Positions 26,988-36,076 of a stretch of DNA of 64,000 nt are shown here, piece after piece (positions within the stretch are counted from its first letter, which is position 1; each line of letters opens with the position of its first letter). The notes under the pieces were generated by a model, which was not told where the DNA came from, made no database searches, and saw nothing but the letters and a program-made list of their open reading frames with translations. Source of the DNA: CAMFLJ01 sp965279255 (GTDB lineage: Bacteria; Actinomycetota; Acidimicrobiia; Acidimicrobiales; Acidimicrobilacustridaceae); NCBI GenBank assembly GCA_965279255.1, contig OZ257146.1:1240001-1304000 (forward strand), in the 5' to 3' direction. A program made the position numbers and the translations under genes.

Positions 26988-28087
26988 AAGCCTGGCACCG
27001 TCGCCTTCCCGTCGCTCTGGAGGATCTGGTTCAGCAGGCCGAGCTGGAACAGCCCGGTGATGTCGTACTCCTTGGTGAGCCCCAGGGTCACGGCGTCGTC
27101 GGCCGACTTCTTCACCGTGAGGGCGAGCGGGTCGAAGGTGAACTTCAGCTCCTGGAAGGAGGCGGCGATGAGCGACTCCTTCAGCGGCTTGCCGGTGACG
27201 GCCTCGATCTCGGTGTTGGCTGCCTTCTGGGCGGCGGCGGGATCGGCCTCGATTGCGGCGATCGACGCGATGTGGCCGCGCAGCACGGCGGCGACCGCCG
27301 CGGGGTGCTCCTCGAGGAACTTGGTGCGCACGAGGACCTCGGTGGTGGCGAACTGGCCGTCGGGCCACAGCGTTGCCTCGTCGACGAGGACCTTGCCGCC
27401 GCCCTCCTCGACCAGGCGGGTGTCCCAGGGGGTGGGCACCCAGGCGCCCACGATGTCGCCGCTCTGGAAGGCGGTCAGGGTGTCGGCGTTGGCCTGCGGC
27501 TTGATCGACACGTCGCCGCCACCGGTGGTGTCGGTGGTGAGGCCCTGCTCGGCGAGCCAGGTGCGCAGGGCGACGTCCTGGGTGTTGCCGAGCTGGGGCG
27601 ACGAGACCGTCTTGCCCTTGAGGTCGGCGGCGGAGTTGATCTCCGGCTTCACGACGAACTTGGCGCCGCCGGAGGTGGAGCCGGCGATGATGCGCACGGC
27701 CTCGCCGTTGGACTTCTGGTAGGCGTTCACCGACGGGTTCGGGCCGATGTAGGTGATGTCGAGGGCGTCGGCGAACAGCGCCTCGGTGGCCTCGGGGCCG
27801 GCGTTGAAGGTCTTGGTCTCGAGCTTGGCGCCGAGCGGATCGAGCTCGGCGGTGAACAGGCCCTCCTGCACACCGACCAGAGCGGGGGCGTGGGTCACGT
27901 TCGGGAAGTAGCCGAGGCGGACCGTGACCGGGTCGCTGGTCGGCAGCTCGGCGACGGCGACGGTGGTGTCGGTGGAGCCGCTCGACGACGAGGAGCTCCC
28001 GCAGGCGGCCAGCAGGAGGCCGAGAGCGGAGAGCATCGCCAGGAGGACGGCGACGCCGGAACGGGTACGGGAACGGGGGTTGGACAC
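26984..28087 (-). CDS. ABC substrate-binding lipoprotein (aliphatic sulfonate/nitrate family)
   Basis: 367 residues. The lipoprotein signal ends LLLAACGSSSSS, followed by a Ser/Thr-rich tether. The fold starts TVRLGYFPNVTHAPALVGV, typical of SsuA/NrtA proteins, and includes DITYIGPNPSVNAY and IVGAWVPTPWDTRLVEEGG. The likely ligand is an organosulfonate or similar small anion, uncertain. GTG at 28087; the ORF extends to 28153 but the extension precedes the signal peptide. The gene order binding protein, ATPase, permease is a complete importer. Confidence 0.88.
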   Translation of the reverse strand: MSNPRSRTRSGVAVLLAMLSALGLLLAACGSSSSSSGSTDTTVAVAELPTSDPVTVRLGYFPNVTHAPALVGVQEGLFTAELDPLGAKLETKTFNAGPEATEALFADALDITYIGPNPSVNAYQKSNGEAVRIIAGSTSGGAKFVVKPEINSAADLKGKTVSSPQLGNTQDVALRTWLAEQGLTTDTTGGGDVSIKPQANADTLTAFQSGDIVGAWVPTPWDTRLVEEGGGKVLVDEATLWPDGQFATTEVLVRTKFLEEHPAAVAAVLRGHIASIAAIEADPAAAQKAANTEIEAVTGKPLKESLIAASFQELKFTFDPLALTVKKSADDAVTLGLTKEYDITGLFQLGLLNQILQSDGKATVPGL

Positions 28088-28154
28088 CTGCCACGCCTTT
28101 CGGAATTCACGACCGGAGTGATCATGTTTAGAGGCATGCCCGCGATGGCGCAAC

Positions 28155-28174
28155 TATTCCCACATTGCGGAATA
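28155..28174. promoter_or_regulatory. Palindromic operator candidate before the sulfonate-type ABC operon
   Basis: TATTCC (28155-28160) and GGAATA (28169-28174) form a perfect 6-base inverted repeat with 8-base spacing in an AT-rich pocket, 68 bases before the GTG at 28087. The half-sites resemble those of Rrf2-family regulators such as CymR, which control sulfur metabolism, but this is only a resemblance. Confidence 0.4.
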
Positions 28175-28196
28175 TCAACCCGGGCCAAGGACGACC

Positions 28197-28237
28197 CTGG
28201 CTCAGTACGTCACGCCTTTCGTGACGTACTGAGCCAG
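28197..28237. terminator. Perfect 18-base-pair hairpin
   Basis: Bases 28197-28214 and 28220-28237 are perfect reverse complements around a 5-base loop (ccttt). It lies 41 bases after the stop of the minus-strand DUF4239 gene and 110 bases before the next minus-strand start, so termination is the simplest role. No U tract is seen. Confidence 0.7.
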
Positions 28238-28278
28238 AGGATGGATCGGCGCTAGCGCGATGGCGGCGCTCCGGGGCG

Positions 28279-29067
28279 TCAGAGCTGGAAGAAGCCGGAC
28301 TGGATGCCGGCCTGCACGCCCTCGAGGAGCACGGGCGACGACGTCAACGTGCCCCGGAACGGCCCCCCGAGCACCAGCACCAGGCCGAGGTCGAGAGCCA
28401 CGACGGTGATGATGGTGGCGACCACGACGGTGGTGCGCGGCGAGTGCGGGATCGTCAGCACGGCCGCGTTCACGCACAGCGCCAGGCCCGAGAGGCCGAG
28501 GATCACGAACAGCGGGATGGGCAGCGCCCTCGAGGCCAGGTCGAGGCGCTCCCGGCGGGCCGAGGCCACGTCGTCGAGCGCCGACAGCATCTCCGAGGTC
28601 GCCGGTGCCGTGACGCCGGTGCGCCCGGCCTGGGTGCGGGTCGTCTGCTCGAGGGCCCGCCACTGGTCGTTGTCGGTGGCGGCGATCGGCGTGCCGTCGG
28701 CCATCTCCGGCCACTCGACCACGATCGTCTGGCCCAGGTAGTCGTCGAGCTGCCCCTGCACCGCGGTGGTGTCGATGCCGGCGGCGGTGGAGGCCCAGGC
28801 CAGCCGGGCGCTGGCCGCGGCCTCGCGTGCCACCGCGGCGTCGGCGGTCGACTGGGTCGACCACTCGGTGGCGATCACGAACGCCGAGAGGAAGGCGAAG
28901 AGGGCACCGAAGCCGGTCATCAGGGGCCCGGCCGTGGTGACGGCCGACCCCGAGTCGGACCCGAAGAAGTGGGTCAGGGCCTTCCGGGCGCCGAGGGTGA
29001 TGGCGAAGACGATCACCAGCGAGAGCGGCAGGATCACCCACCACGGGAGAGCGGTCAGCAACACCAT
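28279..29067 (-). CDS. DUF4239 (bestrophin-like) membrane protein
   Basis: 262 residues. Two N-terminal membrane segments (WVILPLSLVIVFAITLGAR and TGFGALFAFLSAFVIATEW) and two C-terminal ones (PLFVILGLSGLALCVNAAVL and VVVATIITVVALDLGLVLVL) flank a soluble helical region. The pattern matches DUF4239 proteins, whose role is unknown. ATG at 29067. Divergent from the flavodoxin gene. Confidence 0.8.
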   Translation of the reverse strand: MVLLTALPWWVILPLSLVIVFAITLGARKALTHFFGSDSGSAVTTAGPLMTGFGALFAFLSAFVIATEWSTQSTADAAVAREAAASARLAWASTAAGIDTTAVQGQLDDYLGQTIVVEWPEMADGTPIAATDNDQWRALEQTTRTQAGRTGVTAPATSEMLSALDDVASARRERLDLASRALPIPLFVILGLSGLALCVNAAVLTIPHSPRTTVVVATIITVVALDLGLVLVLGGPFRGTLTSSPVLLEGVQAGIQSGFFQL

Positions 29068-29194
29068 CGCGGATCAGCGTGGCAGACCCGACCGGCCAGG
29101 TCGGGGACCGACAGCCGGGCGGGTGATCGCCCGGCGTGGGGGATCCGGCGCGATACGATCGTCCGGTTCCACCCGACCCCAAGGAGCTGCGGCG

Positions 29195-29617
29195 ATGCGT
29201 GCCGTCGTGATCTACGAGAGCCTCACCGGCAACACCGCGCAGGCGGCCGAGCTCATCGGCCAGCACCTGGTCGAGGCGGGCGTGAGCACCACGGTGTTCC
29301 CCACCACCCAGGTGAACTTCCAGGCCGTCGCCGACGCCGACCTGGTCATCGTGGGCAGCTGGACCGACGGGCTCTTCTTCTTCGCCCAGAAGCCGGCCAA
29401 GGCGGGCCGGCTGTCGCTGCTGCCCCTGCTCAACGGCAAGAAGTGCGCGGTGTTCTGCACCTTCGCCATCGACCCCGGCAAGACGCTCGACAAGCTGACC
29501 GACCTCATGGCCGAGCGGGGCGCCGACGTCATCGGCGGCATGACCATCCGCCGCAACCGTCTAGAGGACGGGTCCCGGGACTTCGTCGACCGCGTCCTCG
29601 GCGTCGTCGCCGTCTGA
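29195..29617 (+). CDS. Flavodoxin-like protein
   Basis: 140 residues. The FMN phosphate loop is VIYESLTGNTAQAAE at residues about 4-18, and IVGSWTDGLFFF matches the flavin-ring loop region. Flavodoxins carry electrons at low potential. ATG at 29195 follows AAGGAG. The last 57 bases overlap the end of the convergent GT87 gene. Confidence 0.88.
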   Translation: MRAVVIYESLTGNTAQAAELIGQHLVEAGVSTTVFPTTQVNFQAVADADLVIVGSWTDGLFFFAQKPAKAGRLSLLPLLNGKKCAVFCTFAIDPGKTLDKLTDLMAERGADVIGGMTIRRNRLEDGSRDFVDRVLGVVAV

Positions 29618-30850
29618 CGCCTGCGTCGCGTCGCCCGCCGCGGGCGAGCGACCCCGGCCCGAGCGGCCGGGCACGATCGGCAGGGCGACCACGATCGCCA
29701 GCAGCACGAGTGCCCGGATCGACGACGTGCTCACCTCGTTGCCGTGGCCACCGGGGCTCACCAGCACGAGCCATGCAGCCACCAGGGCGACGACGGCCCA
29801 GGGCTTCGGCCGACGGGCGGTGAAGGCGGCGAGCGCCAGCACCGCGAACCCGAGGTGGTGGGTCCACGAGATGGGGCTGACCAGCGCGCCGGCGCAGCCG
29901 ACGATGGCGGTCGCGGCCAGGAGGTCGTCGCGTCGTGCGGCGAGGACGCCTCGCCACAGCCCCACCACGAGCACCGCGGCCGCGGCGACGAGCCACATAC
30001 CGCTGCGCAGGTGCCCCGGTTCGACCAGGCGGGACACCACGCCGAGCAGCGAGTTGTTGGCGTTGTCGTCGACCCGGCCGATGCGGTCGGAGTTGAAGAT
30101 CAGCTCGGTCCAGTAGAGGCGGGAGTCGCTGGGGGCGAGCAGCCAGCCGAGGGCCGTGGCCGCCGCCGCGGCCAGCACCGCCCGACCGGCGGCGGTGCGC
30201 CGTCCGGCCAGCAGCAACCACACGATGAACAGGCCCGGGACCAGCTTCACGGCGGTGGCCACCCCGATGCCGATGCCGCTCCAACGCGACCGCCGACCGA
30301 CGAGGGCCACGTCGGCGACGACGAGGAGCCAGAGCACGATGTTGACCTGGCCCTGGCGCAACGTGAGCCACACCGGGATCGTGACCGCCGACGCGGCGAA
30401 GGCCCAGAGGCACCAGGTGACCCGTCTCGCCCGCTCTACGCCCGCGATCTCGGCGGCGAACCACGTCGTGGCGGCCAGGGCGACGAGGCTCAGCGCGGTC
30501 CAGAGGATCTCACGACACTCCGCCGACATGGGCTCGAACAGGGCGAAGAAGATCGGCCCGATCGGCGGGTAGGTCGCGCCGAGGTGGTGGACGCCGTCGC
30601 GGTAGTCGTAGAGCGAGCCGCCCTCGAGCCAGCCCCGGGCCGAGCCCACGTAGATCTGGAGGTCGAGCAGGCCGCTCGGGGGCCCGATCTTCCAGCCCTG
30701 CCAGATCCCGACCCCGGCGGCGACGACGGCTGCCAGCGCCGCCAGGCGACGGCCGCGCAGGCCGACCAGCCAGCCGACACCGGTGACGGCGAGGACGAGC
30801 GCGGCCGGCGTGGTCCAGGGGTTGAAGAGCTCGAAGAGCCACTCGGGCAC
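29561..30850 (-). CDS. GT87 (DUF2029) integral membrane mannosyltransferase
   Basis: 429 residues with about ten membrane segments. The first extracytoplasmic loop has LLDLQIYVGSARGWLEGG and LYDYRDGVHHLGATYPPIGP, where the Asp of DLQIY and the YPP segment are typical of polyprenyl-phosphate-mannose-dependent alpha-1,2-mannosyltransferases. It probably decorates lipomannan-like or wall glycans. ATG at 30850. The hydrophilic C-terminal tail (Ser/Arg/Asp-rich) overlaps the flavodoxin gene. Confidence 0.87.
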   Translation of the reverse strand: MPEWLFELFNPWTTPAALVLAVTGVGWLVGLRGRRLAALAAVVAAGVGIWQGWKIGPPSGLLDLQIYVGSARGWLEGGSLYDYRDGVHHLGATYPPIGPIFFALFEPMSAECREILWTALSLVALAATTWFAAEIAGVERARRVTWCLWAFAASAVTIPVWLTLRQGQVNIVLWLLVVADVALVGRRSRWSGIGIGVATAVKLVPGLFIVWLLLAGRRTAAGRAVLAAAAATALGWLLAPSDSRLYWTELIFNSDRIGRVDDNANNSLLGVVSRLVEPGHLRSGMWLVAAAAVLVVGLWRGVLAARRDDLLAATAIVGCAGALVSPISWTHHLGFAVLALAAFTARRPKPWAVVALVAAWLVLVSPGGHGNEVSTSSIRALVLLAIVVALPIVPGRSGRGRSPAAGDATQASDGDDAEDAVDEVPGPVL

Positions 30851-30872
30851 GCCGGGACGCTAGCCGTCGGCG

Positions 30873-31916
30873 TCACCCCCGGGCGGGCAGCCCCTCGGCC
30901 GCGCGCAGCTCGTCGAACTCGGTGAGCAGCCGGCTGCGCAGGGCCGCCTTCTCCCCGGTCTGGGCCCACGACGCGTCGAGGGCGTCGAGAGCCAGCTGCT
31001 CCATCGTCTCGAGCCCGTAGTCGAAGGCGTCGGCGACAGCGACGTACTCGTCGGCGAGGTCCCACATCATCATCCCGGGGTCGTCGCTGTTGAGGGTGAT
31101 GTGCACCCCGCGGCTGCGCTGCCGCTCGAAGGGGTGCTCGGACACTGCGTCGATGACGTGGGCGATCACGAGGTTCGAGGTCGGGCAGGCCGTGACCGGG
31201 ATGCCGCTGTCGACCACGCGGGCGGTGAGGTCAGGGTCGTCGAGGAGCCGGAAGCCGTGGTCGATGCGCTCGACGCCCAGCACCTCCACCGCGATGCGGA
31301 TGTTGTCGGCCGGGCCGTCCTCGCCCGCGTGCAGCGTGCGGTGGAGCCCGGCCTTCTCGGCGGCCGTGAAGGCGGCGGCGAAGGCGGCGTGGTCGATGCC
31401 CCGCTCCACGGAGTCGCCGCCGACGCCGAGCAGCAGCTCCCGGTCGCAGCCGGCCGCGAAGGCGACCATCTCCTCGGCGTGGGCCGGGCCCGAGGGCTTG
31501 TCGACATCGAGGATCAGTCGGCAGGTGATGTCGAGGTCGGCGTTGGCGTCGCGGACACCCGCCGAGAGGCCCTCCCAGATCGTCTCGATGGGCACGCCGA
31601 GCTTCAGGGCGAAGCCGGGGGAGAAGAACATCTCCCGGTACCGCACGCCGGCGGCCACGCCGTCCTCGCACGCCTCGTAGGCGATGCGGTGGAAGTCGTC
31701 GGCGCTGACCATGCTCCGGCACACCACCTCGTAGATGCCGAGGAACTGGTTGAGGTCGGTGAAGCGGAACAGATCGACCGGATCGGCGACGGGAAGGGCC
31801 ACGCCGTTCTTCGTCGCCAGCTCCGCGATCGTGGCCGCCCGGGCGGCGCCCTCGACGTGGCAGTGGAGCTCGACCTTGGGGAGGCGGCGGAGGTGGTCGG
31901 CGGTGGCGGACGTCAT
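30873..31916 (-). CDS. add: Adenosine deaminase family protein
   Basis: 347 residues. The zinc and catalytic motifs are KVELHCHVEGA (HxH), LHAGEDGP with the catalytic glutamate, ERIDHGFRLL and LNSDDPGMM with the metal aspartate. It should deaminate adenosine, adenine or a related 6-aminopurine; ADA relatives are promiscuous. ATG at 31916. A paralogue is encoded at 36995. It lies downstream of the orphan binding protein with a T-tract terminator between, so it probably has its own promoter. Confidence 0.9.
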   Translation of the reverse strand: MTSATADHLRRLPKVELHCHVEGAARAATIAELATKNGVALPVADPVDLFRFTDLNQFLGIYEVVCRSMVSADDFHRIAYEACEDGVAAGVRYREMFFSPGFALKLGVPIETIWEGLSAGVRDANADLDITCRLILDVDKPSGPAHAEEMVAFAAGCDRELLLGVGGDSVERGIDHAAFAAAFTAAEKAGLHRTLHAGEDGPADNIRIAVEVLGVERIDHGFRLLDDPDLTARVVDSGIPVTACPTSNLVIAHVIDAVSEHPFERQRSRGVHITLNSDDPGMMMWDLADEYVAVADAFDYGLETMEQLALDALDASWAQTGEKAALRSRLLTEFDELRAAEGLPARG

Positions 31917-31970
31917 GGACGGAGTCTGGCCAGGCCGGCGGCGGCGTGGGTTACCTGGCTGTGAAAACAG

Positions 31971-32000
31971 CGACGTCCCCGGCCGGGGCCGGGGACGTCG
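31971..32000 (-). terminator. Rho-independent terminator after the orphan binding-protein gene
   Basis: A perfect 14-base stem with 2-base loop (CGACGTCCCCGGCC paired with its complement). On the minus strand it is followed at once by CTGTTTTC, a short U tract, giving a classical intrinsic terminator 22 bases after the stop at 32023. Confidence 0.85.
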
Positions 32001-32022
32001 GTGCTGCTCGGAGGGGGGGCGC

Positions 32023-33105
32023 TCAGGCCGGGGCCGTCTTGAGGTCCGGGTTCTCGGCGTAGATCTCCTCGACGACCGACGTGTCGAAGAGGGTGCCGGC
32101 GTCGATCTTCAGGTCGACCAGCGCCAGCGCGTCGATGACCTGCTTCTGGAGCGCAGGGGAGATGGTGCAGATGCCGTTGGTGGCGGTCTCCGGGGTGAGC
32201 ACCAGGGTGTTCTGGTCCTTCGACTGCAGGAGCTCCTTGGCCGGGTCGAGGCCCTCGTCCTTGCCGTAGTTGCTGATGACGAGGTCGACCGGGAGCTGCG
32301 GGTCGGCCACGGCGCCGCGCCAGCCCTTGATGTCGCCGAGCAGGGCGGCCTTGACCGCGGCCCGGTTCTTCTCGAGGAACGAGCGCTTCACGATCTGGTT
32401 CTGGCCGGTGATGGGGAAGCCGTAGTCGGCGAGGAGGAACACCTCGGGCTCGACGCCCTGGATGCGCAGGGTGTTCGGCTCGTTGGTGAAGTAGGAGAAC
32501 CAGCCGTCGACCTCGCCGTTGATGAGCGGCTGCGGGTCGAACTGCACCGGCACCTTCGTGATGTCGGCGCCCACCAGGTCGTTGGCCTTCAGGAACGCGT
32601 TCCAGATGACCTCGTTGGTGGCCTGAACGCCGATCTTCTTGCCGATCATCGCCTGCGGGTTGGGGATCGGCTTGGCCTTGGTGCTGCAGATGGCGAAGGG
32701 GTTCTTCTGGTAGACCGCGCCGACGATCACCAGGTCGGCGCCCTTCAGGATAGCCGCGGCGGTGACGTTGGGGTCGGAGACGCCCATGTTGGCCTTCCCG
32801 GCCTCGACCACGGCGTCCTGGGTGACCGTGGGCCCGCCGGCGATGAGCTCGACCTTGTCGAAGCCCTCGTAGTAGCCGTTCGTGTCGGCGACGTACTGGC
32901 CGGCGAACTCGGTGTTCTTGATCCACATGAGCTGGTAGCTCAGGGTGCCGAGCCCGCCGTCGCCGCTGCTGCCACCGGAGCCGGAGCTGGAGTCGTTGTC
33001 GCTGCCACAGGCACCGAGCAGGGTGCCGGCGCCACCACCGAGCAGGGCGAGCCCGGTGGCGCCCACGGCACCACGGGTGAGGAAGGATCGGCGGTCGAGC
33101 GGCAC
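32023..33105 (-). CDS. ABC substrate-binding lipoprotein, NMT1/THI5-like (orphan paralogue)
   Basis: 360 residues. The signal combines a twin-arginine motif (DRRSFLTRG) with a lipobox LLGACG. The mature protein begins LSYQLMWIKNTEFAGQYVAD and contains VDGWFSYFTNEPN, very close to the 40691 protein throughout (roughly half identical by eye). The family binds pyrimidines, thiamine precursors, riboflavin and other heterocycles. Its own ATPase and permease genes are missing, so it may feed the transporter at 38070-40689. GTG at 33105 follows GGAGG by 5 bases. Context suggests a purine ligand. Confidence 0.87.
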   Translation of the reverse strand: MPLDRRSFLTRGAVGATGLALLGGGAGTLLGACGSDNDSSSGSGGSSGDGGLGTLSYQLMWIKNTEFAGQYVADTNGYYEGFDKVELIAGGPTVTQDAVVEAGKANMGVSDPNVTAAAILKGADLVIVGAVYQKNPFAICSTKAKPIPNPQAMIGKKIGVQATNEVIWNAFLKANDLVGADITKVPVQFDPQPLINGEVDGWFSYFTNEPNTLRIQGVEPEVFLLADYGFPITGQNQIVKRSFLEKNRAAVKAALLGDIKGWRGAVADPQLPVDLVISNYGKDEGLDPAKELLQSKDQNTLVLTPETATNGICTISPALQKQVIDALALVDLKIDAGTLFDTSVVEEIYAENPDLKTAPA

Positions 33106-33164
33106 GTGCGCCTCCGGGACGAGAGCCGCGGCGACGGGTTCGCGGCGGCGGGCGCACCGACGTT

Positions 33165-33184
33165 AGGACCTGGCACCGGGTCCT
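33165..33184. promoter_or_regulatory. AGGACC-N8-GGTCCT palindrome before the orphan binding-protein gene
   Basis: A perfect 6-base inverted repeat with 8-base spacing, 60-79 bases upstream of the GTG at 33105. It differs from the TTCAAC-type operators of the neighbouring operons, so the orphan binding protein may be regulated separately. Confidence 0.35.
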
Positions 33185-33251
33185 GTCAGAAAGTGCTCAC
33201 CTTCCGTTCAGGGGGCGGTCATGTTGGCCTACGACCACCCGGCGGCGACCT

Positions 33252-35567
33252 TCATGGTGCAGGGTGGAGCAGCTCCCACAACCGGGTGGCCGACAGCGGC
33301 GTGGCGGTCACCTCGGCGGCCACCTCGGGCAGGGCGGCCGCCACCGCGTTGACCACGCAGGCGAACGAGCCGTTGGTGCCACCCTCGCCCATCCCCTTCA
33401 TGCCACCGGGGGTGAAGGGCGACGGTGTCTCGGTGAGCACGACCTCGATGTCGGGCACGCTGGCCGACACCGGCAGGAGGTAGTCGAGCAGGGTGGTCGA
33501 GCGGGGCTGGGCGTCGTCATCGACGACGATCTGCTCGAGCAGCGCCGCACCGAGGCCCTGGGCCACACCGCCGTGCACCTGGCCCTCGACGATGGTCGGG
33601 TTGACCACCGTGCCGCAGTCGAGCACGACGCCGTAGTGCTCGATCTGGGCCACGCCGGTGTCGGGGTCGACGGCGGCCCGGCACACGTGGGTGCCGTAGG
33701 AGAACGTGTACTGCTTCGGGTCGTAGGCGAACCGGGACTCGAGCCCTGGCATCTCCTCGCCCTCGGGGAGCGCCCAGCCCTGCCAGGCCCGCCGGGCCAC
33801 GTCGGCGATGGTGACTGACACGTTGGTGCCGGCGACCGTGGCCCGACGCTCGGCGAGCACGATGTCGGCGGGGGCGGCCTCGAGCAGCTCGGCGGCGATC
33901 TTGCGGATCCGGTCGGCGAGGGCCGAGGTGGCCTCCACCACGGCGCCGCCGCCCACCGCGATCGACCGCGAGGCGGCGGTGCCGTACGCCGAGTAGGGGC
34001 TGCGGTCGGTGTCGGAGTGCACGAGCTCGATGTCGCCGGGCTCGATGCCGAGTCGATCGGCGGCGAGCTGCACGAAGGTCGTGGCGTGGCCCTGGCCCTG
34101 GGGGCTGGTGCCGACGAAGAGCCGTACGGTGCCGTCGGGCTCCATGCGGGCGATGGCGGACTCCCACGAGCCCACGTCGAGGCCCACGTGGGGGTTGCCC
34201 TGGCTCGGCCCCACCCCGGCCATGTGGACGTAGCTGGCGTAGCCCACGCCACGACGCCGGCCGTCGTCGGGGGGCTCGGGCCAGGCGGCGGCGATCTCGG
34301 CGGCGCGGTCGAGGGCGGCGGCGTAGTCGCCGTTGTCGTAGGTGACCGGCACACAGCGGGTCGCGTAGGGCTGCTGCTCGGGGCGGATCATGTTGGCCCG
34401 CCGGATCTCGACCGGGTCGAGCCCGAGGTGGCCGGCGACCAGGTCGACCGACCGCTCGCAGATGAACACGGCCTGGGTCTGGCCGAAGCCCCGGTAGGCG
34501 CCGGTCGGGGTGGTGTTGGTGGCGACGACGGTGCCCTCGGTGCGCACCGCGTCCCACGTGTAGGACTCGGGCAGCATCCCGGCCAGGGTGAAGAGCGGTC
34601 CGCCGCCGAAGTGGGACAGGTAGCCCCCGGCGTTGCGCACGGCTCGGGCCCGCAGCCCCCGCAGCCGGCCGTCGCGGTCGAAGGCCACGTCGACGTCGAC
34701 GGTCTCGCCGCGCGCCTGGTGGGTGGCGACGAGGGTCTCGTAGCGGTCCTCGATCCACTTCACCGGGCGGCCCAGGTGGAGGGCGGCGAGGCAGACCATC
34801 ACCTCGTCCTCGTAGAGGTGGTCCTTCAGGCCGAAGCCTCCGCCGACGTCGGGGGCGACCACGCGGATGCGGTGCTGGGGCAGGCCGGTGATCTCGGCGA
34901 TGCCGTCGCGCACGGCGTGCGGGGCCTGGCTGGAGGTCCAGACCGTGAGGCGGCCGTCGGCGTCCGGGGCGGCGATGATGCCCCTCGGCTCCATCGGGGC
35001 GCCCATGACCCGGCCGATGTCGAGGCGGAACGAGAGCACCTCGTCGGCCGCGGCGAACACGGCGTCGGTGTGCTCGGCGGTGTCGCCGACGTCGAAGCGG
35101 CACATCACGTTGTCGGACCGGCCGTCGTAGAGCAGGGGAGCGCCCGGCTCGAGGGCGGCACGGGCGTCGACCACCGAGGGGAGCTCGTCGACCTCGACCA
35201 GGACGCGGTCGACGGCGTCCTCGGCCCGGTAGCGGTCGTCGGCCACGACGATGCCGACCGGCTCGCCGACGAAGCGCACCCGGTCGCCGACGATCGGACG
35301 GTCGTGCTGGAACTCGCCCGGCATGTGCCACACCACCGGCAGGCGACCCTTCGCCATCGCCAGCAGCTCGGTCGGCCCGAGCACCGCGGCGACGGGCACG
35401 TCGACCTCGGTGGTGTCGAGCCCGAGGAGGGTGCCGTGGGCGACCGGGGACCGCACGATGGCGGCGTGCAGCAGCCCCGGCAGGTCGATGTCGTCGGTGA
35501 ACCGGCCCCGGCCCGTGAGCAGCCGAGGGTCCTCGAAGCGGGGGAGGCGCTGGCCGACCCACGTCAT
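33252..35567 (-). CDS. Molybdenum hydroxylase large subunit, xanthine dehydrogenase family (cluster 1)
   Basis: 771 residues. An N-terminal aldehyde oxidase/xanthine dehydrogenase a/b hammerhead domain starts with RLPRFEDPRLLTGRGRFTDD, then the molybdopterin domains with DVGGGFGLKDHLYEDE and AYRGFGQTQAVF; the catalytic glutamate is in GMGEGGTNGS. The active-site loop AYRGFG is of the xanthine-dehydrogenase/aldehyde-oxidase kind, not the AYxCSFR of CO dehydrogenase. It hydroxylates a heterocycle, likely a purine given its neighbours. ATG at 35567 overlaps the 2Fe-2S subunit stop. Confidence 0.9.
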   Translation of the reverse strand: MTWVGQRLPRFEDPRLLTGRGRFTDDIDLPGLLHAAIVRSPVAHGTLLGLDTTEVDVPVAAVLGPTELLAMAKGRLPVVWHMPGEFQHDRPIVGDRVRFVGEPVGIVVADDRYRAEDAVDRVLVEVDELPSVVDARAALEPGAPLLYDGRSDNVMCRFDVGDTAEHTDAVFAAADEVLSFRLDIGRVMGAPMEPRGIIAAPDADGRLTVWTSSQAPHAVRDGIAEITGLPQHRIRVVAPDVGGGFGLKDHLYEDEVMVCLAALHLGRPVKWIEDRYETLVATHQARGETVDVDVAFDRDGRLRGLRARAVRNAGGYLSHFGGGPLFTLAGMLPESYTWDAVRTEGTVVATNTTPTGAYRGFGQTQAVFICERSVDLVAGHLGLDPVEIRRANMIRPEQQPYATRCVPVTYDNGDYAAALDRAAEIAAAWPEPPDDGRRRGVGYASYVHMAGVGPSQGNPHVGLDVGSWESAIARMEPDGTVRLFVGTSPQGQGHATTFVQLAADRLGIEPGDIELVHSDTDRSPYSAYGTAASRSIAVGGGAVVEATSALADRIRKIAAELLEAAPADIVLAERRATVAGTNVSVTIADVARRAWQGWALPEGEEMPGLESRFAYDPKQYTFSYGTHVCRAAVDPDTGVAQIEHYGVVLDCGTVVNPTIVEGQVHGGVAQGLGAALLEQIVVDDDAQPRSTTLLDYLLPVSASVPDIEVVLTETPSPFTPGGMKGMGEGGTNGSFACVVNAVAAALPEVAAEVTATPLSATRLWELLHPAP

Positions 35568-36076
35568 GCGCCGACCCCCGCGCTCGGGTCGGTGGGCTCC
35601 ATGGTCGACCACGCGTCGACGATCGCGGCCCGGATGTTGACGTATCCGGTGCAGCGGCACAGGTGGCCACCGAGGACCTCGTCGACGGCGTCGTCGACGG
35701 CGACGCCGTCATGGGTGGCGGCCACCAGCGACATCACGATGCCCGGGGTGCAGAAGCCGCACTGGAGGCCGTGGTTGGTGCGCAGCGCCTCCTGCACCGC
35801 GTGCAGCGCTCCCGCCGGCGCGACGCCCTCGATCGTCGCCACCTCGGCGCCGTCGGCCTGGACCGCCAGCATGAGGCACGACCGGACCGCCCGGCCGTCG
35901 AGCACCACCGTGCAGGCCCCGCACGCACCCTGCTCACAGGCGACGTGGGTGCCCGTGAGCCCGGCCCCGTGGCGCAGTGCGTCCGAGAGGAGCGTGCGCC
36001 CCTCGACGGCGAGGGTGCGCTCGGTGCCGTCGACTCGGATGGTGACGGTTCGGGTGGTTTCGGGGTGCTCGGTCAC
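35564..36076 (-). CDS. Molybdenum hydroxylase 2Fe-2S subunit (cluster 1)
   Basis: 170 residues with two 2Fe-2S clusters: the plant-ferredoxin type, CEQGACGACTVVLDG plus a later Cys (RSCLML), and the helical type, CGFCTPGIVM with CRCTGY. It transfers electrons from the molybdenum site to the FAD subunit. GTG at 36076; 73 bases after the FAD-subunit stop, in a G-rich spacer with short direct repeats (gggccgggtgaggg twice). Confidence 0.93.
   Translation of the reverse strand: MTEHPETTRTVTIRVDGTERTLAVEGRTLLSDALRHGAGLTGTHVACEQGACGACTVVLDGRAVRSCLMLAVQADGAEVATIEGVAPAGALHAVQEALRTNHGLQCGFCTPGIVMSLVAATHDGVAVDDAVDEVLGGHLCRCTGYVNIRAAIVDAWSTMEPTDPSAGVGA

Noticed and set aside
33252..35567. CO dehydrogenase (coxL) identity for the molybdenum hydroxylase.
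   Set aside because: The active-site loop is AYRGFG, not the AYxCSFR of form I CO dehydrogenase, and the neighbours are purine enzymes.
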